DNA of 64,000 bases, from assembly GCA_025449115.1 (NCBI GenBank), contig JAHLKC010000004.1, forward strand, positions 496,001 to 560,000. The letters run 5' to 3'. A program made the translations under genes and the position numbers. Source of the DNA: Chytridium lagenaria. Lineage: Eukaryota; Chytridiomycota; Chytridiomycetes; Chytridiales; Chytridiaceae. Below are positions 24,114 to 36,074 of the stretch, in pieces. The notes under the pieces are model-generated. The model was given only the letters and a program-made list of their open reading frames with translations, did not search any database and was not told the origin of the DNA. The first letter of the stretch is position 1, and the number at the start of each line of letters is the position of its first letter.

Positions 24114-26182
24114 TTACCACTTCATGGACGCACTCTTGGCCCTATCAGCCGTAGTAAGGCGATCTCCTTTACTATCCGGTTTCTTTGCCCCTTCTTCATC
24201 CGATCCATTATCTGTCGACGTCCTCCTCGCTCTTTGCATCTTAAACTTTATGGTTCTAGGCTGAGCTTGCGAAATATCCCCAGAACCCATTTCTTTATCC
24301 CCACTCGGTGTCGTACCCGCGTTGGAAGAGTTGTGCGTCGGCCGAGATCCAGGTTGACTCCTCGTGTTTAGAGCTCCTTCTGATAGAATCTTCGCAGTGC
24401 CCTTAAGATAGCTCGTGTCAATATCGCCGCCGCGACTTTCTTTACGGGATTCAGGTGTCTTTTCAAATATAGCACGACGCGCTTTGGCTGCAATCTGGGA
24501 GGCTTCGGTTTCTTTTGTGGTTTCTGAAACCTCTGAAGAGCGTGGGGAAAAGAGCTCAATAAAAGCACCGCTTGTCTTTTCTTTAAATCTGCTGTATAGC
24601 CCTATCCCTGTTATTCTCACGCGCAGTGATTCCCACTGAACCTCTTGAGACCGCTCAAAATCCCACTTTTTAATAACTGAGTCAAGGTTTGCAACGTCAA
24701 AACCTATTGCGACTTAGATCCCATATGTTTATTCTTACTCACCGATCGCAATAAGGGTGATTTTGATCTGTCAATTGGGTATGCGGAGCCATCCTCTTTA
24801 GCTATTTCTGTAAAGCAAAGAGTTGTGCCGTTCATCCTCATGTCATTGCCGAGCCAAAAGTATTTTGTCTTTGCAAGACCTTAAATCCCTTTAAAATACG
24901 TGATATCCAGGACACCTACCTATTGCGAATTCTTCAGAGTCGACTAACCTAAATCCCTAAATGTGAAATCTTAAGTCAGCATGCTATCTTTTTTGGTGAT
25001 AAAAAGAAATAAAATAATTACCTGAAGGTTGAAAGATTGATCTAGAGGATTCCCTGGCTTTTTTGTTCGTCCATACTTTGATCTTCCCGTATCACCCTTT
25101 TTATCCCCTTTCCCTTGAACCAAAGCTGCGTACGAAAAGAATCTCTCATAGTTTCTCACGACCGAATCAGATTGAATAATAGGTAGTGTATAGTAACCCA
25201 GCTTTGCAAACCACTTTTTTCGCGTTTGCGGCCGTCTCATCCAGCTGAAGTTCGGATAACTCTGCTAGACGAACTTCAATTCCATTCGGATCTCGAACAA
25301 CAGCCACTCTCATCTCGAAAAAGTCGGTAGGTTGAACGATAATTTCGAAACCTTGCGTTAAGAAAAATAGTAAGTCATCTCTCTATGGTTCAAGAACAGC
25401 CAGATGATAAGATTAAGAATCGAACCTTTTCCATGAAGTCTTTTGATCAGTCTTGAAATAAAATGGACGTATACTAAAAGATATTCCCCATTCCGTACAA
25501 CATCCTTTTGGACACCTGTTGACTTGCCTATCTGAATCTTCATCGTCTGAGGTCCCACAGGATTTCCTTTGTCCCTGGTATCAATGGTACTCCACCCTTT
25601 TCATTCCCACCACCTCCTCGCACATTTCCATCTTTATCAATCCCCTCTGTTCCTTCCTATTACATTACATTAAGCTCTCAAAAGTCAACGGCACTTACCG
25701 ATCCCTCAATGCTCTCAAAAAACAACTGAAAATTCTGCTCGTTAGAATCCCCTGACGGCGAATGAAACGATAGACTAAACGTTGTTTTAAATGCAATATC
25801 AGCCGTCTTCTCCTCCGGCCCCGATGCCGGCGCCCCTGCTGGAGCCTCCGACTTTCCATCACCAGCCTTCCCCGAAGTACCCGTAATAGCTGGAGCAGCG
25901 TTCGCAGCAGGTACAGCAGTGGGGCTTGCCTGTTTTGCCGGATCGGCTGGTGCCTTTTCTTGCGGGTTTTTTTGCTGGTTGTCCCTTCTTGTCATCATTT
26001 TTTGGAGGCTGTGAAGTTGGAAGCTCGATCTGCTGACGCACTTGCCAGTCAATGGTCATACCCAGGAGTTGATAAAAGTCTTGCGTCTTCTTGACATCGA
26101 CGCAGTTGAATTTGAGGTACTTGAAGATGAATGTATCTCGTTGAGGCGCCAACACTGATGGCGCAACCTTTGACTTTACCAT
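24114..26182 (-). CDS. Two-domain VOC (glyoxalase-fold) family protein with disordered inserts
   Basis: The likely start is the ATG at 26182 (MVKSKVAPSVLAPQRDTF). The first VOC half begins with YLKFNCVDVKKTQDFYQLLG; an Ala/Pro/Lys insert follows, then FKTTFSLSFHS, YLLVYVHFISRLIKRLHGKG, FEIIVQPTDFFEMRVAV and VRDPNGIEVRLAEL, the typical glyoxalase end (bxGh...DPxGxxhEL). A second VOC-like half starts KLGYYTLPIIQSDSVVRNYE (about 25205) and closes with ITGIGLYSRF and FIELFSPRS (about 24620-24540). The tail is Ser/Lys-rich. Frame changes occur near 25970, 25545 and 25225. Which metal ligands are present cannot be judged, so catalytic activity is uncertain. It is divergent from the membrane-protein gene, 75 bp away. 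Confidence 0.65.
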
Positions 26183-26257
26183 GACAAAATGACAAGGACG
26201 TGTTGTACCACCCAAGGTTATTCGTTGAAAAATCGGAGTTTTTTTTTTTGAAGTCCG
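26183..26257. promoter_or_regulatory. Very short divergent promoter
   Basis: 75 bp separate the two candidate start codons. It contains a T10 run at about 26240-26249. If the membrane-protein gene instead starts at 26581, the region is about 400 bp. Confidence 0.35.
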
Positions 26258-27200
26258 ATGGTGATGATGGACAGCATGACGTTGAATCTTTCGAAAGCCT
26301 TAAATTACGTTCCGTTCACTCCGACAACAGACCGAGGGTCAGAGGGTGCCAGCCGAGTCTATAGCGGGGCCAAAAAACTTGATCCTATTCCCATCTTCTC
26401 CCCCGCTTGCAGCGAACAACAAAACACCTTCGAGCAGCCCATCGCATCCCTTCAGACTGAGCATCACCAACAGCATCGTGAGTGTCAAGAATCATAAGAG
26501 AGACCTGATTCTAACCCCATATTGCATGCACACTAGCTTGATCAAGCTGATTTAAATCAACACCCGCAGCAGCTTCCATCATGGTTTCCTTCCACCTTCT
26601 CGAACGCGGTCTGATCTACTTCACCATCCAAGGCACCAACTTCCTTCCCTCCTTAAACACGGCATGGACGTTTACTTTTTCAAGCGCTTCCAATACCAAA
26701 ACGGCGTTGGTGAAGCCTGCCAAACCCAAGTCTTCCCCCTGGTATGCTACGACACCTTTGGTAAAGACTGGACCATCTTCTCTGAAGTCGGTTGCGCCAA
26801 CATCATTGTCCTCCTCACTCTCATCCTTATCGGCTTTCACACCCTTCTCGCCTTCTACCACATCTTTTTCAATTGTAGTGGAAAGGGGGAGTTCTTGGCT
26901 GGTGCTGAGGATGGGTGCTGTGGAGCCGCTGCTATCTTTCTCTCGTTGGGCGCGTATGATGTTGAGGTTGAAGGACAGAGGAAGAAGGCGTATAAATGGA
27001 GAAGGGCTACTAGGTTCGTCAGTGGAGGGTTTCAAGTCGCCATCATTGTCGCCGCGGCTGCTTCCATTCGTATTGTGACAACGGATGGGGCTTTGGATCA
27101 GCAGAGAAGCAGTTTGTTTGTGTTGCTGCCTTGCTTGACACTCAACATTTACAACATGATTGAGAACATTTTTGAGGGCATGCGTTTCGTGTTTGAGTGA
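26258..27200 (+). CDS. Multi-pass membrane protein, family unknown
   Basis: The well-supported part starts with MVSFHLLERGLIYFTIQG (ATG 26581) and, after a one-base frame change near 26650, continues HGMDVYFFKRFQYQNGVG through to EGMRFVFE and a stop at 27200. Hydrophobic segments are visible around NIIVLLTLILIGFHTLLAFY, GCCGAAAIFLSLGAY, GGFQVAIIVAAAASIRIV and SLFVLLPCLTLNIYNMI, suggesting four membrane helices. Conserved-looking Cys residues lie in the first loop (GEACQTQVF, LVCYDTFG). A possible first exon at 26258-26477 (MVMMDSMTLNLSKALNYV, GTGAGT donor) could join the later part through an acceptor near 26562. No family is recognised. Confidence 0.55.
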
Positions 27201-27587
27201 ATTTATTTATTTGTGAAGAACTTAAATAACTTTTTTTGTGAAATATACTCGCTTTCCATACTTAAGAAAATCTATCTCTTTGGTACTGTTGCTTTAAAAA
27301 AACCATATTAGATGTTACTACTTTCATGATCTGAAAAATCCCGTCAACAAAGTAACAGAGATGGCACCTTATTATCACCGTTGAGTGGATGACTCCATAT
27401 TCCGCTGATCAACTTTTTGTTTCATCTTTCCATCCCTTTGATGCAATATAATTCATCGAATTAGCAATATTTATACAAATCATCGACAAAGAGCAAGGTA
27501 GATTTCCCCATTCAAGTAAATACACGTTTCCAGAATACATGTTTCCAATACCACTAAAAAGCACGGAAAATACATACAAAAAAAATC

Positions 27588-30118
27588 TCACTCATCCTCA
27601 TCATCATCCTCATCCCCATCATCATCCTCATCCAGCAACGCAAAAGCATTCACCCGCCTCACAACCTCCTCCTCCTCCTCCTCATCATCATCATCATCTT
27701 CCACCTCATCCTCCACATCTCCCTCCTCCTCCTCCTCCCACCGCACTCTCTCCAACCCCTCCACAACCTTCCCACCTCCCGCAAAAAACCCAGGCGGTCT
27801 AAAACACATCAACAACCGTCCATCATTCGCCATCCTCAACAACAAATTCGCCGCTCGATAAACATCCGGTCTTGCAACCCTCGGTGTCAAAAAACCCCTT
27901 TGAATCGCAAACGCTAAAGTGGGAGGTGAGGGGCATCGTTTAGACTTTAATGGTTGACGGGGAGGGGTGGTTGTCATACCTTCACATATATCCCAGGCGG
28001 TCCATTCGTAATTTGCGGAAGCGCCTTCAGGAGGTCGGAGGTTAAGAATTTTTTCAATGGGGACGCGCTCCGCAAGATATTGAATGGATGAGTAAGGTTC
28101 TTGAACTTGAGCGATCTTGTACATTCCAGAAAGGATCTAATCAAAAAACAGTGAGACAACTCATTTCCAAGCGTAATAAAAGTAACCGGAACATATCAAA
28201 AAAAAACGAAAAAAAGTTGTGCGTCAGTTATCACCTGTAAAGGTTTTGGTAAAACCCCTGGAAACACCAATCCAGGACAATCACAAAGCCTGACCGTCTT
28301 ATTGATATGAATGGTTTGAAAGTGTTTTGTATGTCCGGGTGTCCTTGAAGTCGACACAACCTTCTTCCCCATGATACCGTTGATCAACGACGATTTACCA
28401 ACGTTTCTAACAGAGATTTTAAAAATGATTCAAAAACTGTAGCTTACGGATGTCCGACTAAACCAATCGTGACGATATCTTTCAAAGTCGGAGAAGTAGC
28501 AGGTTCTACCGTAATTTAGAATATGACGGAAAAAAAGGATATCCATACCTTCATCATGCACCACCACCCATCATCCACCTCCTCCTCCTCCTCACTCTCC
28601 TCCTCCTCAAACTGCTTCCCCCGTCCCCTCCTCCGTCCCCCCCTCCTCCCCTCCTCCTCCCTCCTCCTCCGTTCCCTCTCCTCCCAAACCCTAACCCGTT
28701 CCTCCTCGACCGCAATCATCCCATCCCAATCCACCTTCACCCCCTTCACCACATCCACATCCCTACAAGCCTTCAACACTGTCGCCACACCCACTGATCG
28801 CGTGAAGCGGGGGACGCGGCCTGCTTTCACTCGGGTCGTGGAGAGCGTTTGGAGATGGACTTCGGGGGGGTAGATGCTGAAGGTGGCTACGTGGAGGGAG
28901 GGGAAGCGCGTTGTGAAGTAGGTTTTCCAGGCGTCAGAGTTGCGGGGTCGACGAGGTCAATCTGTTCATGTAGAAAGTTTGAGGCGTTATGGATGATTTT
29001 TACATAAACAAGAACGCGTAAGTTAAGTCCGATCAGAAAGAGATGAGATGAATATGAGGATACGATGGATGGATGAAGTAAAGGTGGTGATAAGACACAC
29101 ACACTCATAACGGTCCATGCATATGTACTATTTTTTTAAAACCTCAATCCCATTCGAAAACCAAAAACGAAAAACCAAAAACCAAAAAAAAAAAAAAAAG
29201 CCCCTACCTTATTCAACACCAACACCAACTTCTTCCCCATCTCCTCCACCACCCACTCATAAAGCATAACCGGAAAATGCAACACCGGATGTCTAGCATC
29301 CACCACAAAAAGCACCACATCCGACACCTCCACCACCCTCCACAATTGTCTCCAAACCTCTATATTGTGTTCGAAAAAACTCAACTCCTCGGCTCTCCAT
29401 GTCGAATACGTGTGATCAAGCCATGCGTTGAAGGACGCTGTTTCTTGGGATTCGAGTGTCGCTTTGGATGTGGTTGATGTCCAGGCTGGGCGTTTGGGGA
29501 AACTGATCGTTCGGCTGTCTGGGTAGAGATCTTCGAATCCGATTTCAAGGGATTCCTGTAGGCATGACGGGAATAATGTTTAGCATAATAAAGGGTGGTT
29601 AAATGAAGGAAGGGAGTGACGGGAGCAATGTTTTGGATAATAAAGAGTGGGTTAAATGAAGGAAGTGGGGGATGACGGGAGCAATGGTTTAGGATAATAC
29701 AGGGTTAAATGAAGGAAGGAGGGAAGGAAAGAGACAACAACGAGTCAAACTCTACACCTACCTGCGATAACCGCGTAAACGGTTTCTGACTCTCCCCCTT
29801 CTTCTCCTCCATCTCCCTCTTTGACAGTTTCGCAAACACCGACACAAGTTTATGTTTCGTCACCGTCTTCTCCATCTCCTTCCCCGTCATCTCCCTCCAA
29901 GCCGGTCCCGCAACATCTACCACCGTCGCGACAACACCCCCAGGATGACGTGGTTGATGACGACTGCGTTTCCCCTTTTCCACCATCTCGTCTGTAGGAG
30001 GAATAGGTGTGGGTTCATCGTCACTTGGGGTGTCGTCGTCTTGGGAACGGAGACGGGATCGCTTGGATAGGATTTGGGCCTTTTTTTGTTTGGCGCTGAA
30101 GGGTTTCTTGCGATGCAT
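27588..30118 (-). CDS. GNL1: GNL1-type circularly permuted GTPase
   Basis: It starts at ATG 30118 with MHRKKPFSAKQKKAQILSKR, matching the basic N-terminus of GNL1. Next come SRTISFPKRPAW, ELSFFEHNIEVWRQLWRVVE, VSDVVLFVVDARHPVLHFP, then the G4 motif LVLVLNK/ID split by an intron at about 28974-29210. G1 follows (NVGKSSLINGIMGKKVV, about 28405-28360), then G2/G3 with SRTPGHTKHFQT and RLCDCPGLVFPGVLPKPLQV. After G3 come IAQVQEPYSSIQYLAERVP, EWTAWDICEG and DVYRAANLLLRMANDGRLL. The tail is highly acidic, as in human GNL1. The permuted order G4-G1-G3 is typical of this family, linked to ribosome assembly and nucleolar function. One frame change (about 28945) splits PATL from DAWKTYFTTRFPSLH and fits one missing base. 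Confidence 0.9.
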
Positions 30119-30123
30119 GGTTG

Positions 30124-30126
<3 letters not shown>

Positions 30127-30156
<30 letters not shown>
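30127..30156 (+). repeat. T30 homopolymer in the GNL1 5' leader
   Basis: Thirty consecutive T on the plus strand, starting 8 nt upstream of the GNL1 start codon. It reads as poly(A) in the minus-strand leader. Its true length is uncertain because homopolymers are error-prone. Confidence 0.8.
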
Positions 30157-30157
<1 letters not shown>

Positions 30158-30490
30158 TTTCGACAGCGTTCCAAATATACATTTCAAATCTGCAAGTGCA
30201 AAACCTTACTCGTGGCTTTTTGAACGCATCAACCGGGTCGATACATTTGCCTACAGACATAACCACGCACAAAACTTGGACCAACAATACACGCAAAGAG
30301 GTATTTTTTTCTCCACAAATCTCCCGCACAGAACAAAACACACAACAAAAAACAACACATCAATAACAAAGAGGACGTTCAAACCACAATCCAATTCAAT
30401 CCAAACTCCACCCACCACCATCACCATATCCACCTCCCCCATCTACAAGAACGCAAAGAATAAAAAGTGGGGGGGGGATGTTTTTTGCAG

Positions 30491-31890
30491 TTAAAGATCC
30501 TCAAGCGACTTGAGCGTGGCATCAAGCTCAGATTTAACCGCAAGGTACTTTGCATTCAACTCCTCATACTTTTTCTCCAAATCAATCTTCTCGTTATCAA
30601 TTTGCTTTGCCTTGCGTTCGTGTGTTCCGCTTGAACTTCAAGTGACCTCGCCCTGACGACAATAAAAAAAAAAAAAAACCAACACCGTTTTAGCCATTTT
30701 CAACAAAACCAAAATAAACCAAAACAAAAAATGGTAGAAATATATAAAAAATAAAAAAACACCGTAAAACGCGTGGGGCGAAACCGAGAAATGCATAAAA
30801 AAAACGAGGGGGTTGTGTTTTTGGAATGTTTTACATACGTTTGTGAAAGCTATTTTCATCCCATGCAGTATACCCAAAACGCAAAGAAAAAGGAAAAAAA
30901 AACGCAAAACGCGACCATAGACATTCCGAAAGAGAAAAACCGACGGCCGAAACGAGCAAACGAACGAAAAACGCAATTCGATACAAAAAAAAAAGGGGGG
31001 GGGGGAGGGGGGAGAAGAAAAAAGATTAACATTCTACCCACTTATCAGTAGCATCCCTCCAACTCTTCTCCTTCTCCTCCAACTGTTGTTCCAATCTCGA
31101 CACTTTCCGCGCAAGTTCCTCCACCATCGATTCCTCTTTATCTCCTTCCACCTTCTTCAACTTGACCTACAAACCCCGCCATTCCCAGAGTTTTAACACC
31201 CCCAAACCCACGATATGACACACAAAACAAACAAAGAAAAAAGGAATTACCTCCTCAACCCTCTTCTCGGTCCTCTCAAGATCCATCTCAAGAAGCGTCA
31301 CCTTGTTCTTCATGTTCTGAACCTCCGTGTCCCGTTTAGCGAGCTCCGCCTTCAATTCCTTGACCTCGTTTTCCGCTCGTTCAGCGCGACTGTTGTTGGC
31401 ATCGGACTCGATGCGGAGTTTCTCGAGTTTCTGGGGGAGAGAAGGAGGAGTTAATACCTCCCTTTTGTTTTTGTTTTTTTGGCCTTCCTCAATAACACCC
31501 ATATAGGAGTGTTTTGTTCGCTTTCAACGTTGCCACAATCTCGCTATCTTCATTGCATTCCTATCAATTGTATATCCATATGCTTCCTCACAAAACATCT
31601 CATCGGTCCATCGCGACGACATCCCTCTTTCTGATGCATCCCTCCCTTGCCGATACCATCCTCACCCCCCTCTCCCACGAAAACACCCTCAAATCCACTT
31701 CACTTTCAAAACAATGACCAGAGAATCCGGACGCGACGACATCCCCCCTTTCTAATGCACTCCAATCGCTCATACCATCCTCCCTCCCCACTCTCCCACG
31801 CAATAAACCCGGAAATCCACATCCAACACTTGCAAACAAAGTACACTAGAGAATACGGTGTGGATAACTGACCTCCTTGATCTTGTCCAT
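30491..31890 (-). CDS. Fungal tropomyosin, 161 aa after allowing one missing base
   Basis: Four exons: 31890-31873 (an 18-nt exon coding MDKIKE), 31430-31251, 31166-31042 and 30652-30491, with good splice sites. The product is one continuous coiled coil: KLEKLRIESDANNSRAERAE, ELKAELAKRDTEVQNMKNKV, MVEELARKVSRLEQQLEEKE, DLEKKYEELNAKYLAVKSEL, ending in TLKSLEDL. The MDKIKEK start, heptad pattern and tail are those of fungal tropomyosins, which stabilise actin cables in polar growth and cytokinesis. Exon 4 has a frame change near 30624; restoring one base gives 162 codons, i.e. 161 residues, the same length as S. pombe Cdc8 and yeast Tpm2. That match argues for a sequencing error. Confidence 0.88.
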
Positions 31891-32310
31891 GGATGATGAT
31901 GCACTGAGGGGTGGAGAGTGTGATCGGGGGTGAAAGTAGAAAGTAGGTGGGGGAGGGGGTTTGTTGGGTTTTTCGCTAAGAACTTTCTTGTTACAAAATT
32001 TTTTTGAGATGAAATTTTCAACTCATCATGGAACATGTACAAAACGTTCTAATGGGCAAATTATACGACTGCTAAAAACAGTACAAGAGGTTCTCATATT
32101 AAGTTATTCCACAGCATACCACCCAATACACGCCCGTCAAAAGAGGTTCAATAAGTTATCTATCCACAACCAAAAAAACAATGAGGTATGCAACAAAAAA
32201 AAAAAACAACCCGACGTTTCATATATAAACAAAAAAAAAATATACAATAGAAAAAGGTATCAATCCTTCCACAAACATGAGGTATACGAAAAAAAAAACG
32301 TTCCGAAAAA

Positions 32311-34395
32311 TCACTTTTGACACCTCTTCACCTTCAAATGCCTCTGCAACGCATCATTCCTCGAAAACGTCGTCCCACACCCCAACGGACATTCAAAAGG
32401 CCTCAACCCCGTATGCACATTCTCATGTCTCCTCAAATCCTGACGTCTCAAAACCGTTTCCCGCATACACTACATGCGAAATCCTTGGTGCGGTTCGAGT
32501 GATGGTTTTTAGCGTGTTGACGGAGGGAGCCGAGAGAGGAGAAGGTTTTGGTACAGGCGCAGTGGAAGAGACCTTTTGTGGGGGGAGGGGAGGGGGAGCG
32601 GCTGGAGGCTGTGGAGTCGGAGGGGGTTGGAGAGGAGCGGGAGGGGTGTGGGGAGGTTGATGGGAGAGGGTGGGAGGGGACAATGAAGTTGGAAGAGGAG
32701 GTGGAGGAGGTGGAGGAGGAAGGGGAGAGGGATGTTGGGGAGGTTGTTGGTGCGGGTGCTGGGGAAGGGATTGGGAGAGGATCGAGGGTAAAGGAGTCGC
32801 TGGAACGTCTTTGGTGGTGGAATCGGGTAGGGGGGTGGTTTTGGGACCGAAAGAGGGTTTGGTGGTGGGAGGCGAAAGGGCCGCCTGCAAAGCAACCGAC
32901 GGAACCAAAAGAGGTGGAGGAGGAGGCGGTTGGGGATGACATGCCAATGTTGGAGGGAGGGAAGAGGATAAGGGGAAGGCGGTCAAGGGAGAGATGGGGA
33001 TAGGGGAGGCTGGGACAGAAGATGAGAAGAAGTGAGGGGAGGCGTCGGAGGCTGGGAGGGAGGGGATGGCGATGGGTGCAGAGCTTGGGATGGACGGGAA
33101 AAAGTTTGAGGAGGAAATGGTGTCATGCTCGAAAAATGGGAGAGACTTTGATGGAGGAGAAAGAAGGGACAGATCCCCGAAATGCACCATGTCATCTCCA
33201 GAGCCTGTAAGGCCGACGCCAAAGTGGTACTGATGGTCGTCAAAGATGTCAGGCTGGCTTGAATGGCCGAAATCCACGTCAATCATAGAGAGGTCCATGC
33301 TGGCAAAGTCGTTGTTGGGGGTCATGCTGGCGACAGCTGCGGCGGTGGGATCGTCCATCTCGATACGGTAAGAGCCGTTAGAGGACGCGCAAGAGAGGAT
33401 GCTGGCTCTGGGCCTAGTGATGACGGAACCAGTGTTGCTGAAAATGTCGTAGACGGGACCAGAGGTGTTGAACCCGCCACCGTAGGTTGCGTCAAAGGAG
33501 GGCATGTTCAAAGGGAGGGCGACCGAGGCGGCAGAGGACGATGCAAAGGAGCCAACAGTGGATGCAATGCTGCCACGACGTTGTCCAGAGGTAGGAGAAG
33601 CACCAAAGGGGTCAAAGGCGAGACCAGATTCATTCTCGTAAAAGGATTCGTCCATGACAGCCAGGAGAGAATTGGTGGACAAGAGGATGGAACGCCTTCT
33701 GTTGTGTTCCGCATCCTCCTCTGCCATGTGGTCAAACTCATACTTTAAGGGCGAGGAGGAAGGCGACATGGTGGAGAATCCCGAGACAACAGCGGCGGCC
33801 AAGGGCGAGGGTATCTCTGAGGATCCATACCCTTCATCCATGCAAAGTTTTGGTGGCGCAGTTTGAGAGTTGTAGTTGTTGTTGTTGTTGTTGGATAGGA
33901 CCATATCTTGTTCCGATGTTGAAGCGGGTGCCGGAAGCAAAGTCATGTCAAGAGGCCCAGCCCCAGCAAAATATGCACAGTCGATACCACCATTCACAGA
34001 GACATTGTTGTTGATGTTTTGAGGCATCCTGTTGACTGCGGCAGCAGAGACTCGAGACTGCATTGAGGCAAAGGCGGCGGCAGCGGTGGGTGAGAGGGCG
34101 GTAGGAATATCAATGGGTGGCGACAAGGAGGAGGATCTCGCATGAGCATTCATCTTTCCAAAGAGATAGGGAGCAGAGGAGGATGCTGCAGCAACGGCAA
34201 AAGGGAGGACGAGGGAGCCGAAGACGAGAGAAACAACGAGGATGAAGCTGACAAAAAGTCCGAGGTGTTGCTGTTCTGGTATTGGTGGTGGTGGTGGTTG
34301 TTGTTGCTGTTGAAGGTACTCGCACCAGGAGAAGCCAACATTGCCGCACTTGGACGGAAGCGCGGCGACGACAGGGATGGAGGAAAGACCATTCG
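32311..34395 (-). CDS. C2H2 zinc-finger transcription factor with long disordered N-terminus
   Basis: Three finger-like units close the protein: a degenerate one (FHCACTKTFSSLGSLRQHAK), a regular C2H2 (FACSVCGKRF then RRQDLRRHENVH) and a C2HC finger (CPLGCGTTFSRNDALQRHLK, ending KRC). The long N-terminus is rich in Ser, Pro, Ala and Asn. It carries RRSILLSTNSLLAVMDESF near 33680 and NMPSFDATYGG near 33500, which look like short conserved motifs. The frame changes at 32452 (a T run inside the second finger), once between about 32950 and 32500, and near 34190. The ATG at 34153 opens the largest frame, but the upstream frame from ATG 34395 (MVFPPSLSSPRFRPSAAML) probably joins it. DNA target unknown. 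A partial copy lies at 7971-8190. Confidence 0.8.
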
Positions 34396-35341
34396 ACCTG
34401 CTCGAGTTTGGGGGATTGAAGGTTTGTAGTTGTTTTCCGATGCGGCGACTATATACGTTCTAGGTGCGAGGTGGTTTGAATAAAAGTGAGGAGGTGAGTT
34501 CAAGTTGTTAAACAGATAGAAATGAAAGATACCCAAAAGTATATAGTTATTTATTTGACATTTACCTTTTTAACGAGAGAGAGGCTAGGATTGTGTTTGT
34601 GGGATTTAATTAATTGATTTGGGATCCAAAGTCAGAGTGGAGAGAGAGAGTAGGTAGAGTGGTTTGGTTGTTGTTGTGAGGGAATAGTTGGGTGTGCTGT
34701 CTGCAGGTATTTATTTGTATTGTATTGTACACTATATAAATACTTGAGAGGTTGTTTTTTATTATTGGTTTAAATAATTAAATATCATCACTCACTCATT
34801 ATAAATATATCAGATCCAGAGCTTAAATTAAAATTATTAAATTATTAAAAGGTCTCTTGACAACTTGATATGTAGTACAAATGGTAATTATCCAATTTGT
34901 ACAACTTTATAGGAGCTGGGGCTGAATTTCATTATTACATATAGTCTTTAATTAATAGTATTTAATTATATAAATAATGCTATTATTTATTAGTACAGCC
35001 ATTTCTTGTATCCGATCAAATTCATTATCAATTCATTATCACTACTATTTATCCAAAATACATACTAAATATAACTTAATAGTATCATCTGATCCTTATT
35101 ATAAGAGAATATATTGTATATGTATTATGAAGATATTTACCTAGAATGTCTAAAGGGTGAATTACGATTTGTTCATTCATATTCATTAACAGTATTAATA
35201 TATAATTAGCAAAAGATAAGAAGATTATAATCCATAATAATGTATTTATATGGGTATATTCCTAGAATGGGTTAAATTAATTAAATCTAATTAGGTATGT
35301 ACATGCATTGCATGCATCATTATCATATTAGTATGTTGACC

Positions 35342-35511
35342 GATTGTCACAGCAGTCCGGGTCAAAAATTAATTGAAAATTTTTCCCAATTAGTGGGCAG
35401 TCACAGAGCTGTCCATTAAATTGCTGCTCCGTTTAACACTTGTTAAACGGAGCAGTCCATAGGACAGCCGCTCCAAATAACTTGTTAAACGGAGCGACTG
35501 TCACAGCAGTC
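35342..35511. repeat. Hairpin-containing element bounded by 16-nt direct repeats
   Basis: The element begins and ends with gattgtcacagcagtc (35342-35357) and gactgtcacagcagtc (35496-35511). Inside, ctgctccgtttaaca (35424-35438) and its exact reverse complement (35441-35455) form a perfect 15-bp stem with a 2-nt loop. Outer arms gctgtcc and ggacagc extend the fold. A third copy of tgttaaacggagc lies at about 35483-35495. It has no coding capacity. It could be a MITE-like or recombination-derived element. Confidence 0.65.
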
Positions 35512-35972
35512 TTTCTCGCCAAATATTAACAGGAATTCATTAATTGATTAATTAAATTATTATTTATTAATAATTATTTATCATTTATTTAATTATTTAT
35601 TAAATACATATTCATTAATTAAATAATAATTATATAAAATAAATAAATAAATTAATTAATTAATTATAAGAAATTGTCATTTTGCAGCCATCGTTAACGT
35701 GAATTGGTATTTTATCGCAACAAGCTAAATAAAATTGGTTTTTATTCACCCTGCAACATGGTTAATAAAACATTTTACGAAACGAGAATCCTTTTTCTAT
35801 CGATCACTTTTTTAAAGTAAATGAGAACCCTTTTAATTAATAATTAAATAAAATATTTTCGCGGTTTCCATACTTCCACCGTCCACTCCACCTCAGTCCC
35901 ATTCCCAAACCAACCCACTGCTTTCACTCACCATCCCACGCCTCCTTTAGTTATGTCCCAATCCAACTGCTA

Positions 35973-36074
35973 CAGTAGGGGTTTGAACCCTCTCTGAAGC
36001 TTTTGTTCCCTTCGCATTTACCGTCGTCGTCGTCTCAACATCCACGTCCTCAGTAGGGGTTTGAACCCTCTCTG
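35973..36074 (-). repeat. 24-nt direct repeat, possibly inside a terminal exon
   Basis: The sequence from cagtagggg to ccctctctg occurs at 35973-35996 and 36051-36074 without a mismatch. On the minus strand both copies read ERVQTPT in one open frame that ends at a stop near 35949 (…VAVGLGHN), preceded by a possible acceptor (TTGACAG) near 36116. A gene here is not proven. Confidence 0.4.

Noticed and set aside
29140..29200. A-rich tract (accaaaaacgaaaaaccaaaaa) as a retrotransposon poly(A) tail
   Set aside because: It lies inside a GNL1 intron with no adjacent element sequence or target duplication; it is simply low-complexity intron DNA.
35973..36074. ggggtttgaaccc resembling a tRNA T-arm, twice
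   Set aside because: The loop is six bases, not seven, and no anticodon or acceptor arm lies upstream; the direct repeat explains it better.
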